Of a stretch of DNA of 64,000 nucleotides, positions 28,881 to 37,566 are shown one piece after another. Position 1 is the stretch's first letter, and each line of letters starts with the position of its first letter. The notes under the pieces were generated by a model. It had not been told where the DNA came from and did not search any database. It was given only the letters and a program-made list of their open reading frames with translations. The stretch lies in the NCBI RefSeq assembly GCF_001298525.1, contig NZ_CP012678.1, positions 1,550,001 to 1,614,000 of the forward strand, read 5' to 3'. Position numbers and translations under genes: made by a program. The DNA is from Psychrobacter urativorans. Lineage in GTDB: Bacteria; Pseudomonadota; Gammaproteobacteria; Pseudomonadales; Moraxellaceae.

Positions 28881-29483
28881 TTAATCTATGTTAATGGCTA
28901 TAAATTTGGGTAGGTGCAAATCAATACGTACCTTAGGCAAGTCTTGCAAATGCTGGGTAAATAATGGCAATATTTCAGAGTGCCAATCTAAAGCTTTAAA
29001 AGCAGATGAGCTGTCAATATTGAGGTGATTCGTGCTATCAGAGGGGCTATGGCCGTCATTATTCGGGGAAGTAGGCACGATAAATGGGCGCGTTAATACC
29101 GCTATTCTACGAACGCCTTGATCACGAATGAGCGGTAATAGCTGCTGTTGACATTCTATCAAGGCAGCACCCAGCCAGCGCAAGTGAGTCGCATGATAAG
29201 GGTGGTCAGAGATGACTAAATTCGCAATATAATTAGGCTGATTACTATTCGTACTGGCACTTAATCCCGCTTGTTCACGTTGGCGTTTATGTAACAGACA
29301 GCTACCAACTTTCAGACTACCATCGAGGCAGCGGCGGCGATAGCTTTGATAGTTGTCAGGGTATAGCGTTTTAGTACGCATTAGTACTGGGTCTAAAAGC
29401 GTACCGGCATTATTGACAGGCAGTACGAGAACTTGGGCGTTGCTGTTTAAAATAGGCTCATAGGTTTGGTGGATAACAGCCAT
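28881..29483 (-). CDS. Macro-domain-like protein, function unknown
   Basis: A 200-residue protein with no clear named family. Residues 17-100 resemble the ADP-ribose-binding macro domain of the DarG type: a hydrophobic strand then NNAG (VLVLPVNNAGTLLD), then TLYPDNYQSYRRRC with SLKVGSCLL, then a YIANLVISDHP strand and a helix with R/W (THLRWLGAALIECQ), in the same order as in macro domains. The second glycine-rich ligand loop (GxGG type) is not visible; a low-complexity Ser/Asn/Pro stretch (about 137-160) is found there. If the fold assignment is right, the ligand pocket is altered. No DarT-like toxin gene adjoins it. It lies downstream of yheV on the same strand. Confidence 0.55.
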   Translation of the reverse strand: MAVIHQTYEPILNSNAQVLVLPVNNAGTLLDPVLMRTKTLYPDNYQSYRRRCLDGSLKVGSCLLHKRQREQAGLSASTNSNQPNYIANLVISDHPYHATHLRWLGAALIECQQQLLPLIRDQGVRRIAVLTRPFIVPTSPNNDGHSPSDSTNHLNIDSSSAFKALDWHSEILPLFTQHLQDLPKVRIDLHLPKFIAINID

Positions 29484-29571
29484 AATGAATACTCTATAAG
29501 TCGATAGTGAATAGGAGATAAATAAAAAATTATGGCTGCGAGAGTATGATTTAGGCGTTCGCTTTTAATTT

Positions 29572-29829
29572 TTAGTTTTTAAACTTTACCGTACCACTTG
29601 TGCCCGTCATCATGGCATCGCGAGCAAGCTGATCTTCGAGATGATTTTTGGCACTAATCGCCTCAGGGTCAGGGCGATGTTCGGTATGACCACATTGGGT
29701 ACATTCAATATATTCATCAGGAGCAGGTGATACAATATTTATTTGCACCACCGCATCCATTGCCGCACATTTAGGACAGCGAACCCCTGCTAAGAATTGG
29801 CGTTTTGGACGTTCAGATTGATAGCGCAT
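29572..29829 (-). CDS. yheV: YheV-family zinc-ribbon protein
   Basis: An 85-residue protein. Two CxxC pairs (CPKC at 18-21, CTQC at 43-46) form a predicted zinc ribbon, with KRQFLAGVRCPKC and IECTQCGH matching E. coli YheV. Its function is unknown. The start codon overlaps the stop of prlC by one base (TGATG), so it is translationally coupled to oligopeptidase A; the same pair is adjacent in pseudomonads. Confidence 0.88.
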   Translation of the reverse strand: MRYQSERPKRQFLAGVRCPKCAAMDAVVQINIVSPAPDEYIECTQCGHTEHRPDPEAISAKNHLEDQLARDAMMTGTSGTVKFKN

Positions 29830-32054
29830 CAGCTTACCTTACTGTTTAGGCTAGTGTTAGTCGCCTGCTCATGATGAAAACCACTATGGCGTAATAGGGC
29901 ATCAATACTGGCACTGCGCCCACGGAAATTCTCAAAGTTAGTTTTAGCAGGTAAGCTGCCACCCACCGCTAAAATGGTCTCCCGAAAGGCGTTGCCGATA
30001 ATAGGATTGAAGATACCTTCTTCTTCAAACTTACTAAAGGCATCAGCAGATAATAGTTCCGCCCATTTATAAGAATAATAACCGGCGGCATAACCGCCTG
30101 CAAAAATATGACTAAAGCCATTAGCAAAACGGTTATAGTCGGGCGTATCCATAATGGCAATATCACTGCGGACGCTATCTAAAGTCGCAATAATACCGGT
30201 ATAATCCAGCACAGGCGTGTGCGCGTGAATTAATAAATCAAATAACGCGAACTCAATTTGACGTAGCGTTTGCATACCACTTTGGAAATTCTTAGCGGCA
30301 AGTAAGGCATCAAGCTTGTCTTTTGGCAACGGCTCACCAGTCTCAACATGGCTGCTAATCAGGGCAATACCTTCAGCATCCCACGCCCAATTTTCCATAA
30401 ACTGACTGGGCAGTTCCACCGCATCCCACTCCACGCCATTCACCCCTGCCACATCACCAACGGTCACTTGCGTTAATAAATGATGCAGACCATGACCAAA
30501 CTCATGGAATAAAGTAATGACTTCATCATGAGTCAATAGGCTCGGTTTGCCATCAAGCGCGGGGGTAAAGTTACCGACCATAAAGCAAACGGGTAGCTGT
30601 TGATAGTCTTGCTCGTCATGAACATAACGCGACTGAAAGCCACTCATCCACGCACCGCCACGTTTGCCATTACGAGCAAATAAATCGAAGTAAAAGCCAC
30701 CAAGCAACGTATTATTGGCATCGAATAATTGATAAAAACGCACATCATCATGCCAGCGCGATACAGCGGTATGTTGACTGGTCACTACCTCTGTATCACG
30801 GTTATGCTGTTCGCGTACCGTGATGCCATATAGGCGCTTAACGATGGCAAATAGACCATCAATGACTTTTGGCAGTGGAAAATACGGACGAATTTCTTCT
30901 TGCGATAAGCTGAATTTGCTCTGCTTCACTTTTTCAGCGATATAAGCACTGTCCCAAGGCTGCAAGTCGCTAATATCATACTCTTTAGCTGTATCTTGTA
31001 ATTGTGCTAAGTCTTGTTTGGCAGTCGGTGTGGCTTGCGTTGCCAGACTACGCAAAAAAGTCTCAACTTCGGCAACACTATCTGCCATCTTAGTGGACAG
31101 CGACATCTCCGCATAGTTGGCAAAGCCTAATAGCTGGGCTTTTTGTTCGCGCAGTTGTAAGATTTTCCCCATAATATTGGCATTATTAAGCGACTCACCT
31201 TTGGCATTGGTATGGGTATCAAATTCTGAAGCACGAGTCACATAAGCATGGTACAGCGTCTCACGCAGCTCGCGATTGTCCGCATAAGTCATCACTGCAA
31301 TATAAACAGGAATATTTAAGGTTGCCACATAATAAGGCTGCGGCAAGGCATCGATTTCAGCTGGCGTCAGCGCGCCATTTTCTAATTCGTGGGCTTTATA
31401 TTGCTCGCCTGCATCCGCTAATAATGCCAAGCCACTTTCGGTCAATCCTGCTAGTTGCTCAGGCTTTAACGGCAATGTATAAGATTGAGTGGCATCCAAG
31501 ATATTATCTGAGAAGATTGCGGATAACGTCGATAGCTCACTTTGAATCGCCGCGAATTTATCCTGCTCAGCTTTTGGTAAGGCAACACCAGACAGCTCAA
31601 AGCTTTGTATTGCCAGTTCAATGGCGCGTCGTCGTGCTGGCTCAAGCTGTGCCAAAAACGCTGTATCATTCACAATGACTTGATAACGCATAAATAGCGG
31701 CTGATGTTGACCGACGCGTGTGCCATAAGCCGATAACTTAGGCAGCAACTCATGATGGAGATGGCGAATGTCATCATTACTCATCACGCTATTAAGGTGC
31801 GATAAAATACCCCAACTGCGATCTAACGCCAGATTAATATAGTCAAATTCGATAATATCCGCTAACGCTTGTTCCGCGCTTATTGGTTCTGCACTCATTT
31901 GTTCCGCGCTTACGTTGTCACCCGTTTTGATAGCAACCAGCTGATCTAAAAAAAGATTGGCGTTATCAATAGCGGCGGTTACTTCTGTCTGTAAGGTGCT
32001 AGGAGCGGTGTCGGCAAAGTCAACAAGGCGTAAATCTGGGGATAGAGTCGGCAT
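29829..32054 (-). CDS. prlC: Oligopeptidase A (M3 family zinc metallopeptidase)
   Basis: A 741-residue cytoplasmic peptidase that degrades short peptides, including cleaved signal peptides. The zinc motif HEFGH (about 517-521) lies in LFHEFGHGLHHLL, with the third ligand Glu some 25 residues on, in GVEWDAVELPSQF. GGYAAGYYSYKWAELL is the conserved C-terminal segment. It is longer than E. coli PrlC (680), in part from a small repeat of SAEQ/SAEP near residue 50. The start chosen is ATG 32054 (GGAT seven bases upstream) rather than TTG 32066. It overlaps yheV. Confidence 0.95.
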   Translation of the reverse strand: MPTLSPDLRLVDFADTAPSTLQTEVTAAIDNANLFLDQLVAIKTGDNVSAEQMSAEPISAEQALADIIEFDYINLALDRSWGILSHLNSVMSNDDIRHLHHELLPKLSAYGTRVGQHQPLFMRYQVIVNDTAFLAQLEPARRRAIELAIQSFELSGVALPKAEQDKFAAIQSELSTLSAIFSDNILDATQSYTLPLKPEQLAGLTESGLALLADAGEQYKAHELENGALTPAEIDALPQPYYVATLNIPVYIAVMTYADNRELRETLYHAYVTRASEFDTHTNAKGESLNNANIMGKILQLREQKAQLLGFANYAEMSLSTKMADSVAEVETFLRSLATQATPTAKQDLAQLQDTAKEYDISDLQPWDSAYIAEKVKQSKFSLSQEEIRPYFPLPKVIDGLFAIVKRLYGITVREQHNRDTEVVTSQHTAVSRWHDDVRFYQLFDANNTLLGGFYFDLFARNGKRGGAWMSGFQSRYVHDEQDYQQLPVCFMVGNFTPALDGKPSLLTHDEVITLFHEFGHGLHHLLTQVTVGDVAGVNGVEWDAVELPSQFMENWAWDAEGIALISSHVETGEPLPKDKLDALLAAKNFQSGMQTLRQIEFALFDLLIHAHTPVLDYTGIIATLDSVRSDIAIMDTPDYNRFANGFSHIFAGGYAAGYYSYKWAELLSADAFSKFEEEGIFNPIIGNAFRETILAVGGSLPAKTNFENFRGRSASIDALLRHSGFHHEQATNTSLNSKVS

Positions 32055-32433
32055 AGAGATATCCAATGTTAAGAGGTGATTTATTTATAATCAAAAATTT
32101 ATATCAGTGTTAATAATGATGGGACTCTTTTCCTAAGAATACAACCCAAGCCTGCCTCCGCCAATACTTTATTTAAAGTAAAACAGTTTTTAGGATTAAA
32201 GACTGGTTAAAAACTAATTTATAGTCAATGACGCCTAACTGTTTATACTAATGATGATTAATCGCGTTTTTGTTCACGTTACCAACCCAAAATTTTGTTT
32301 ACAAACTAACCCTATAGCGAGCAGGAGGAACTTGCTAGGATTAAAGACGGTAAGCAAGCATAAAGATGAGCTTCAAATAAAATTCACTTTTACTATTATA
32401 GAATTAATGATAATAAAATAAGGAAAAGTATTT
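32055..32433. other. Spacer upstream of the hibernation-factor gene
   Basis: No gene. TAGGATTAAAGAC occurs twice (32191-32203 and 32336-32348). CTTGCT (32331-32336) and AGCAAG (32353-32358) can pair over the second copy. No convincing promoter was found; AAGGAAAAG near 32420 is the ribosome-binding site of the next gene. Confidence 0.5.
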
Positions 32434-33543
32434 ATGAAAGCGACACTCAAGAGTCTCCGTGAAACCAAAGCCAATCCAGCGGTCAGCATTTTTGTGAAGA
32501 CCCATCGTGAGCATCCTGCAAACGACCAAGACCCTATTGCTCTGAAAAACCAATTAAAAATTGTTGAAGAACGTTTAACCAATGAGTTTGATAAACGTAC
32601 CGCGACGACTATTTTGGATAAGATTCATGCTGAGACGAAAGAATATAATCATAAATACAATCTTGATACCTTAGCTATTTTCGCCAGTGTTGACGATGTA
32701 CAGCTTATTCGTATGCCACTCGATACACCAGAACGTGTCGTCATCTCTAATCGTTTTGCAACGCGTGATTTAGTGCGTGATATGGCAAGTGCGGTACATT
32801 ATTACACGGTCGTATTGACCCGTGATAAGGCGCGTCTCATCGAAGCGGCTAATGATCGCGTGGTGGCAGAATTCGATACAGACAATGCCAAGCAAAATAA
32901 TATGGAAGGTATTCCGTTCCCGATTGATAATAATGGTCTTTATACCACAGGCGATGGCGGCTCTGACCGTTCAGCAAACAATGAGAACAGCTATCTTAAA
33001 GAGTTCTTTAATCAAGTGGATAAAAGCGTGCAAGAGCTGTGGGGCGAACATAAAATGCCACTGGTCATCGTCGGTGACGTCCGCAATATCAGCTACTATA
33101 AAGAAGTTTGTGACCGTCCAGAAAATATTATTGCCACGGTATCAAATTTGACTGAACTGGAAGATGGTAACGCGCAACGTATTATTGATGGTGTGCAAGA
33201 CGCGGTAGAAGGCTATCGTACCTCATTACATGAAGCGGCTTTGGGCGAGATTGATAAAGCTCGCGGTGCCAATGCGTTAAGCACGGATTTACAAGACGTC
33301 TATCGTGCCGCCTTCCAAGGTGCTGGCGAGACTCTTTATGTCCGTCGTGGTTATATCCAAGCAGCTAAAGTCGATGAAGACGCTCAAACCCTAACGATGG
33401 CTGATGCTGCTGCCGACGGCGTGACGGATGATGCGGTAGGTTTAATCATTGAGCATGTCATCAATAACGGTGGTAAAGCCGTCTTTATGCCACAAGAAAT
33501 GATGAGTGCAGACCAACCTATTGCTTTGGTCACCCGCTATTAA
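32434..33543 (+). CDS. Balon-like ribosome hibernation factor (aeRF1/Pelota-related, baeRF family)
   Basis: A 369-residue protein. It opens like bacterial aeRF1-like proteins: VSIFVKTHREHPANDQDP (17-34) followed by an LKN...EERL helix. A middle domain begins near 120 (HYYTVVLTRDKARLIEA) and the C-terminal domain has GLIIEHVINNGGKAVFMP, like domain 3 of Pelota/eRF1. The catalytic GGQ of release factors is absent. This matches the family of Balon, described from Psychrobacter urativorans as a factor that occupies the ribosomal A site together with EF-Tu during cold shock and stationary phase. Assignment to Balon rather than to another baeRF rests on recall of the family, not on a search. Strong Shine-Dalgarno; the gene appears monocistronic with its own terminator. 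Confidence 0.82.
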   Translation: MKATLKSLRETKANPAVSIFVKTHREHPANDQDPIALKNQLKIVEERLTNEFDKRTATTILDKIHAETKEYNHKYNLDTLAIFASVDDVQLIRMPLDTPERVVISNRFATRDLVRDMASAVHYYTVVLTRDKARLIEAANDRVVAEFDTDNAKQNNMEGIPFPIDNNGLYTTGDGGSDRSANNENSYLKEFFNQVDKSVQELWGEHKMPLVIVGDVRNISYYKEVCDRPENIIATVSNLTELEDGNAQRIIDGVQDAVEGYRTSLHEAALGEIDKARGANALSTDLQDVYRAAFQGAGETLYVRRGYIQAAKVDEDAQTLTMADAAADGVTDDAVGLIIEHVINNGGKAVFMPQEMMSADQPIALVTRY

Positions 33544-33604
33544 TAGCGATTCATTTACGTCTGCATAATCTTGTAATCATACATAGATTAGTTATTTGCT
33601 AATA

Positions 33605-33641
33605 AAAAAAGCATTGGTTCAATATGAGCCAATGCTTTTTT
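33605..33641 (+). terminator. Intrinsic terminator of the hibernation-factor gene
   Basis: GCATTGG (33611-33617) pairs with CCAATGC (33629-33635), flanked by A-run and T-run. Confidence 0.88.
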
Positions 33642-33861
33642 ATTATCTCGGCTTTAAGCTCAATGATTTATTAGGCGTTATATTATTTACTACATTGTTT
33701 TGGATAGTGATGGTTTATGATAGTGCAGCACTTAGCAAAACCACTCGGTAAAAACTATTACGCAAAAACCATTAAGCAAAAAATGTTATTGCTTAGCGAG
33801 TCTGAATAATGCTATTTATGCACATAATCGAGTTTACTTTTTGCCTTATGACTACAAAAAT
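33642..33861. other. AT-rich spacer upstream of ybhP-like gene
   Basis: Together with the terminator this is a gap of just over 300 bp. It has repeated AAAAACCATTA/AAAACTATTA-type words and no coding potential. Confidence 0.4.
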
Positions 33862-34620
33862 ATGAAAAATAAAAACACCTTTATCCTGACCAGCTATAAC
33901 ATTCATAAAGGCATGTCGCCACTGAATCGCCAAGTGAAAATGCAAGGTATCGCCCAAGCATTAGAGACTGTGGGTTCAGATATCTTGTGTCTGCAAGAAG
34001 TACAGGGGCAGAATCTTAAGCGTAATCTGCAATATAACGAGTATCCCGATCAGTCGCAGCACGAGTGGTTCGGTGAGTTTTTACATCTGCAAAATAGCTA
34101 TGGCAAAAATTCAGAATATGACAATGGGCATCATGGCAATGCCGTACTTAGCCGCTTTCCACTGGATCCCAAGCATAATGTCAATATCACGGTCAATAAG
34201 CTGGAGCAGCGCGGGGTCTTGCATTGTGAAGTGCATCCGGTCGGATGGGATATGCCCGTGGTGGTGTTATGCGCGCATTTGAATCTGTTTGAGCACGATC
34301 GTATCAAGCAGTACCAAGCGATTAGTGATTATGTGCGTGATGAGATTAGCCCTGAACAGCCGTTGATTTTAGCAGGTGATTTTAACGATTGGAAAAAAAT
34401 GTCCTGTGACCGGCTGGCAAGCAGTCTTGGTATGACGGAAGCCTTTAAACATTGTCATGGTAAGCTGTCAGCGACATTTCCAGCAAAGCTGCCGGTACTG
34501 AGTTTGGATCGTATTTACGTGCGCAATTTGTCAATCAAGCGCGCGTGGGTACATAGCGGTAAGCCATGGTCGAAACTATCAGATCATCTGCCGATTAGCG
34601 CAGAGTTAGGCTTAATATAA
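33862..34620 (+). CDS. ybhP: Endonuclease/exonuclease/phosphatase-family protein, YbhP-like
   Basis: A 252-residue member of the DNase I-like metallohydrolase fold. Visible catalytic motifs are TSYNIHKGMS near the start, DILCLQEVQ (metal-binding Glu), GHHGNAVLSRFP, AHLNLFEHDR (catalytic His), ILAGDFNDWKK (Asp/Asn pair), LDRIYVRNL and the final SDHLPISAEL with the catalytic Asp-His. Order and spacing match E. coli YbhP, whose substrate is not settled; it may be a phosphodiesterase acting on nucleic acid or lipid head groups. The start is uncertain: TTG 33841 would add seven residues, and neither start has a good Shine-Dalgarno. Confidence 0.85.
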   Translation: MKNKNTFILTSYNIHKGMSPLNRQVKMQGIAQALETVGSDILCLQEVQGQNLKRNLQYNEYPDQSQHEWFGEFLHLQNSYGKNSEYDNGHHGNAVLSRFPLDPKHNVNITVNKLEQRGVLHCEVHPVGWDMPVVVLCAHLNLFEHDRIKQYQAISDYVRDEISPEQPLILAGDFNDWKKMSCDRLASSLGMTEAFKHCHGKLSATFPAKLPVLSLDRIYVRNLSIKRAWVHSGKPWSKLSDHLPISAELGLI

Positions 34621-34713
34621 TATTTGTTGCTGATATCGATATACCGGGCAAAATATTTTGGCACTATAAATTTTTAACAGCAATTTAAAATAAAAATATA
34701 AGGATGTTTGATA

Positions 34714-35721
34714 ATGTCTCATACTGTTGATAAACCGTATTCTAATAATCAACATGCCGTTGTTATTCGCGAGTTTGGCGAACCAGAAGTGATGCAATAT
34801 CAAGCGGGCGTTGCCGTTCCTGAACTTGGTGTAGAACAAGTCTTAGTTAAAGTGGCTTATGCCGGTATCAATCCGGTCGATTATAAAACCCGTCAAGGTA
34901 AAGGCTGGGGCGCGGATAAAATTCGTAATGATAAATTCAATAACGATAAGCCTGCAATTTTAGGTTTTGATGTGGCAGGTGAAGTGGTTGCCAGCCGTAG
35001 TGACAAATTTGCAAGTGGCGATAAGGTCGCGGCATTAACTTTTGATGGCAGCTGCTACGCTGAATACGTGGCGGTTGATGCCAACTTGCTCGCCATTGTG
35101 TCGGACAACGTGACGCTAAAACAAGCAGGCGCGCTGCCATGTGCTGGTCAAACTGCATTACAGTTTCTAGCGTTTGCGGATATTAAAGCGGGCGAGTATG
35201 TGGTGATGAACGCGCCCGCAGGCGGTGTGGGGCATTTACTCATTCAGCTGCTCATGGATAAAGTTGCACAAGATAATATCAAGTTGACCATCATTTGCTC
35301 TCCCGAAAAGTACGCCAAATTAGATAGCTTAATTGATACATCACAGCTAACAGGCTGGATTGACTATACCAAAGATAAAGTATTTCCTGACTTACAAGCC
35401 GACGTACTATTAGATTTGGTTGGTGATGATGCAGGCGTGCAAGCGCTGAATACGCTAAAATCGGGCGCGCGCGTCTGTGTGCTGCCGACCATTTGGGTCG
35501 ATAAATTAAAAGAAGCAGGAAGTGATAAAAATTTGAGCGTGGGCGGTTATGCGGTTAAACCCAATGGGGCAGATATGGAACAAGTGCTACAGCAGGTGGC
35601 CGATGGTAAATTAACGTTAAAAGTACCGCAAAGCTATCCCTTGTCTGACGTGATAGCCGCTCATCATGAACTAGAAAAAGGCGATACCTTTGGTAAAATA
35701 GTTTTAGCAGTATCAGCATAA
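34714..35721 (+). CDS. Zinc-independent NADPH:quinone oxidoreductase-like protein (MDR superfamily)
   Basis: A 335-residue medium-chain dehydrogenase/reductase without zinc ligands. The N-terminal GroES-like domain shows GINPVDYKTRQGKG and LGFDVAGEVV, and the Rossmann fold carries the NADPH loop NAPAGGVGHLLIQL near residues 165-178. This places it in the quinone oxidoreductase / enoyl reductase branch; the natural substrate is unknown. ATG 34714 is chosen because AGGA lies nine bases upstream; the TTG at 34708 is less likely. It lies 93 bp after the YbhP-like gene on the same strand. Confidence 0.85.
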   Translation: MSHTVDKPYSNNQHAVVIREFGEPEVMQYQAGVAVPELGVEQVLVKVAYAGINPVDYKTRQGKGWGADKIRNDKFNNDKPAILGFDVAGEVVASRSDKFASGDKVAALTFDGSCYAEYVAVDANLLAIVSDNVTLKQAGALPCAGQTALQFLAFADIKAGEYVVMNAPAGGVGHLLIQLLMDKVAQDNIKLTIICSPEKYAKLDSLIDTSQLTGWIDYTKDKVFPDLQADVLLDLVGDDAGVQALNTLKSGARVCVLPTIWVDKLKEAGSDKNLSVGGYAVKPNGADMEQVLQQVADGKLTLKVPQSYPLSDVIAAHHELEKGDTFGKIVLAVSA

Positions 35722-35803
35722 CTAAGATTAAAAAATTAAGATTAAAGAATCAGAATTTAAAAATAAAGATTAAAAAGGGCAGTGGTAATGAGTAAGCCAT
35801 ACG

Positions 35804-36001
35804 ATGACTAAGCTGCAGATTTTTACGTTGTGTGCGTGGGTATTGTACGTGCCCTATTACTTTATCATGCAGCAATGGGCGCAAGGCATGATTGCACCCA
35901 TTCGCATTGATTTATTGTTTATTTATCCGATGTTGGCACTATTGACTATCGCCGTTGTGATTCAGTGGTTACGAAAAAAATATCACCAACGGCAAAGATA
36001 G
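35804..36001 (+). CDS. Small two-helix membrane protein
   Basis: 65 residues with two hydrophobic segments (about 5-22, FTLCAWVLYVPYYFIM, and 36-56, DLLFIYPMLALLTIAVV) and a basic C-terminus (RKKYHQRQR) that should stay in the cytoplasm. I do not recognise it. The start lies inside a seven-codon reading frame (35788-35811) that has a better Shine-Dalgarno (GGG nine bases upstream), which suggests translational coupling. It follows the oxidoreductase gene by 82 bp. Confidence 0.55.
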   Translation: MTKLQIFTLCAWVLYVPYYFIMQQWAQGMIAPIRIDLLFIYPMLALLTIAVVIQWLRKKYHQRQR

Positions 36002-36022
36002 TGTAACTCTTATCTTTGATAG

Positions 36023-36640
36023 TTATAGCGTTAGTATGCGTCGAAAGGTAAGACTAATACGTCCCTCGGTTACTTTTTTAGTTTTTGGGATACTGTGTTT
36101 CCAAAAGGTCTGCGTATCGCCACGCATGACAATCAGCTGACCGGACTCAAGATTAAGCGCCACTTTATCTTGAGTTTTTTTATGCTTAAACACAAACTTA
36201 CGCGTCGCACCAAGCGATAAAGACGCAATAAGCGGCTGCGCGCCAAGCTCCGGCTCATCATCGGCATGATAGCCCATACCATCGTCACCTGACGGATAAT
36301 AATTGAGCAAGCACGAGTTAAAACTCGCCTCAATGCCAATATCTGACAACTGCTGCTCAACATGCTGTTTGATAGACAATATAGTATTTGTCCAAGGTAT
36401 GGTTTGCCGCACATGACCTGCATACCGATAGTCAATACCCTCGTCGCCCATCCACACGATTTGCCGCGTGGTGGTATGCGTTTTACCACATAACGTGACG
36501 ACATCCGCTTGCCAAGGTAGCTCGGTCACTAGGTTATAAAATAAAGGGCTGGGATAATCGATAACTAGCCCTAAGTCATGAACTTGACCGTCATAAGGCA
36601 ATATATTATCCATGGGTGCAGGGGAGAAAAGATCCGTCAT
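36023..36640 (-). CDS. AlkB-like Fe(II)/2-oxoglutarate-dependent dioxygenase
   Basis: A 205-residue protein of the AlkB family, which oxidatively removes alkyl groups from DNA or RNA bases. The iron triad is visible as His125 and Asp127 in GMGYHADDE and His182 in FWKHSIP. Arg194 and Arg200 in RISLTFR bind 2-oxoglutarate and give substrate specificity. NYYPSGDDGMGYH and SLSLGATRKFVFKHK are family hallmarks, closer to the ALKBH2/3-like bacterial group than to E. coli AlkB. It is the last gene of a tight minus-strand run (8 bp after the hydrolase). Confidence 0.9.
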   Translation of the reverse strand: MTDLFSPAPMDNILPYDGQVHDLGLVIDYPSPLFYNLVTELPWQADVVTLCGKTHTTTRQIVWMGDEGIDYRYAGHVRQTIPWTNTILSIKQHVEQQLSDIGIEASFNSCLLNYYPSGDDGMGYHADDEPELGAQPLIASLSLGATRKFVFKHKKTQDKVALNLESGQLIVMRGDTQTFWKHSIPKTKKVTEGRISLTFRRILTL

Positions 36641-36648
36641 AGCGCTAT

Positions 36649-37539
36649 TTATTTACCGTTTTGATAATGGTTGTTGATGACTTGAGCGCAGATTTCAGGC
36701 GCTTCTATGGGTAGAAGATGTCCATATTCTGGCAAGGATATGATGTGTTCATTAGGAATGAATTTCGCCCAATTTTTTCTGACTTTATCGCTGATAAATA
36801 ACGTGGGTTTGCCCGTAATAAGGGTATAAGGGCAGCGTAATTGTTTCAGCGCCTCATCAATATAAGGTGTACCAAAATAATTCGCAAGTTCTTGCTCAGG
36901 GCTAAATATTAACTGATAGCTGCCATCTGCCCGCTGCTCCAAGCTATTTTCAGCGAACATTTGCAGATGCTCGTCACTGATACGACGATAAGCACGTTGC
37001 ATACGCAGATGCTCATAAAATTCTGCGACGCTTGCCCAAGTGGATTGCTTGGTTAACGTACTTTTAAAGGGTTCGCGTCTGAGCTTTAGCACACGCGGCG
37101 TTAAATTATACAGTCGTGTTTGCGCCTTAGTAAATGTCACTGGCTCTATTAAATATAATTGAGAAAATAAATCGGGACGCTTTGCTGCGGCGATAGCGGT
37201 AGCGGTTGCACCCTGTGAATGACCCATACCAATAATAGGCGCGTCTTGCGTTTTTTCTAGAAACTCAATCAACATGTTAGCGTCTTGCGCGCGGGTTAAG
37301 CGACGACTGGTCGGTTTATCATACCAATAGCCGCGCATCGCCAATGCACTCAAGTTAAAATTGCCTGCAAGCTCGGTTAAGAATGGGACATAAGCGCCGA
37401 CCGTAAAACCGTTACCACCATAAAAATGCGCCGGTGGGCGCAATTTATCACTATTTTTTACCAAAGCATTAAGCTGACTTAATGCATAATAGCGTGCCTT
37501 TTTTTCATTTATCGTGATGCTTTTTGCAAAGGCTTCCAT
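36649..37539 (-). CDS. Alpha/beta hydrolase
   Basis: A 296-residue alpha/beta-hydrolase-fold enzyme. The oxyanion region is HFYGGNGFTVGAY, the nucleophile elbow is GMGHSQGAT (Ser near 109), and the catalytic His is in LPEYGHLLPIEAP (near 276). A helical cap between about 135 and 215 holds the substrate pocket. The specific substrate cannot be predicted; esterases and lipases are the nearest guess. It sits between the ABC exporter (27 bp) and the AlkB-like gene (8 bp), so the three are likely one transcript. Confidence 0.85.
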   Translation of the reverse strand: MEAFAKSITINEKKARYYALSQLNALVKNSDKLRPPAHFYGGNGFTVGAYVPFLTELAGNFNLSALAMRGYWYDKPTSRRLTRAQDANMLIEFLEKTQDAPIIGMGHSQGATATAIAAAKRPDLFSQLYLIEPVTFTKAQTRLYNLTPRVLKLRREPFKSTLTKQSTWASVAEFYEHLRMQRAYRRISDEHLQMFAENSLEQRADGSYQLIFSPEQELANYFGTPYIDEALKQLRCPYTLITGKPTLFISDKVRKNWAKFIPNEHIISLPEYGHLLPIEAPEICAQVINNHYQNGK

Positions 37540-37566
37540 AGGCTTACCTGTCTTGATTAAAGGAAA

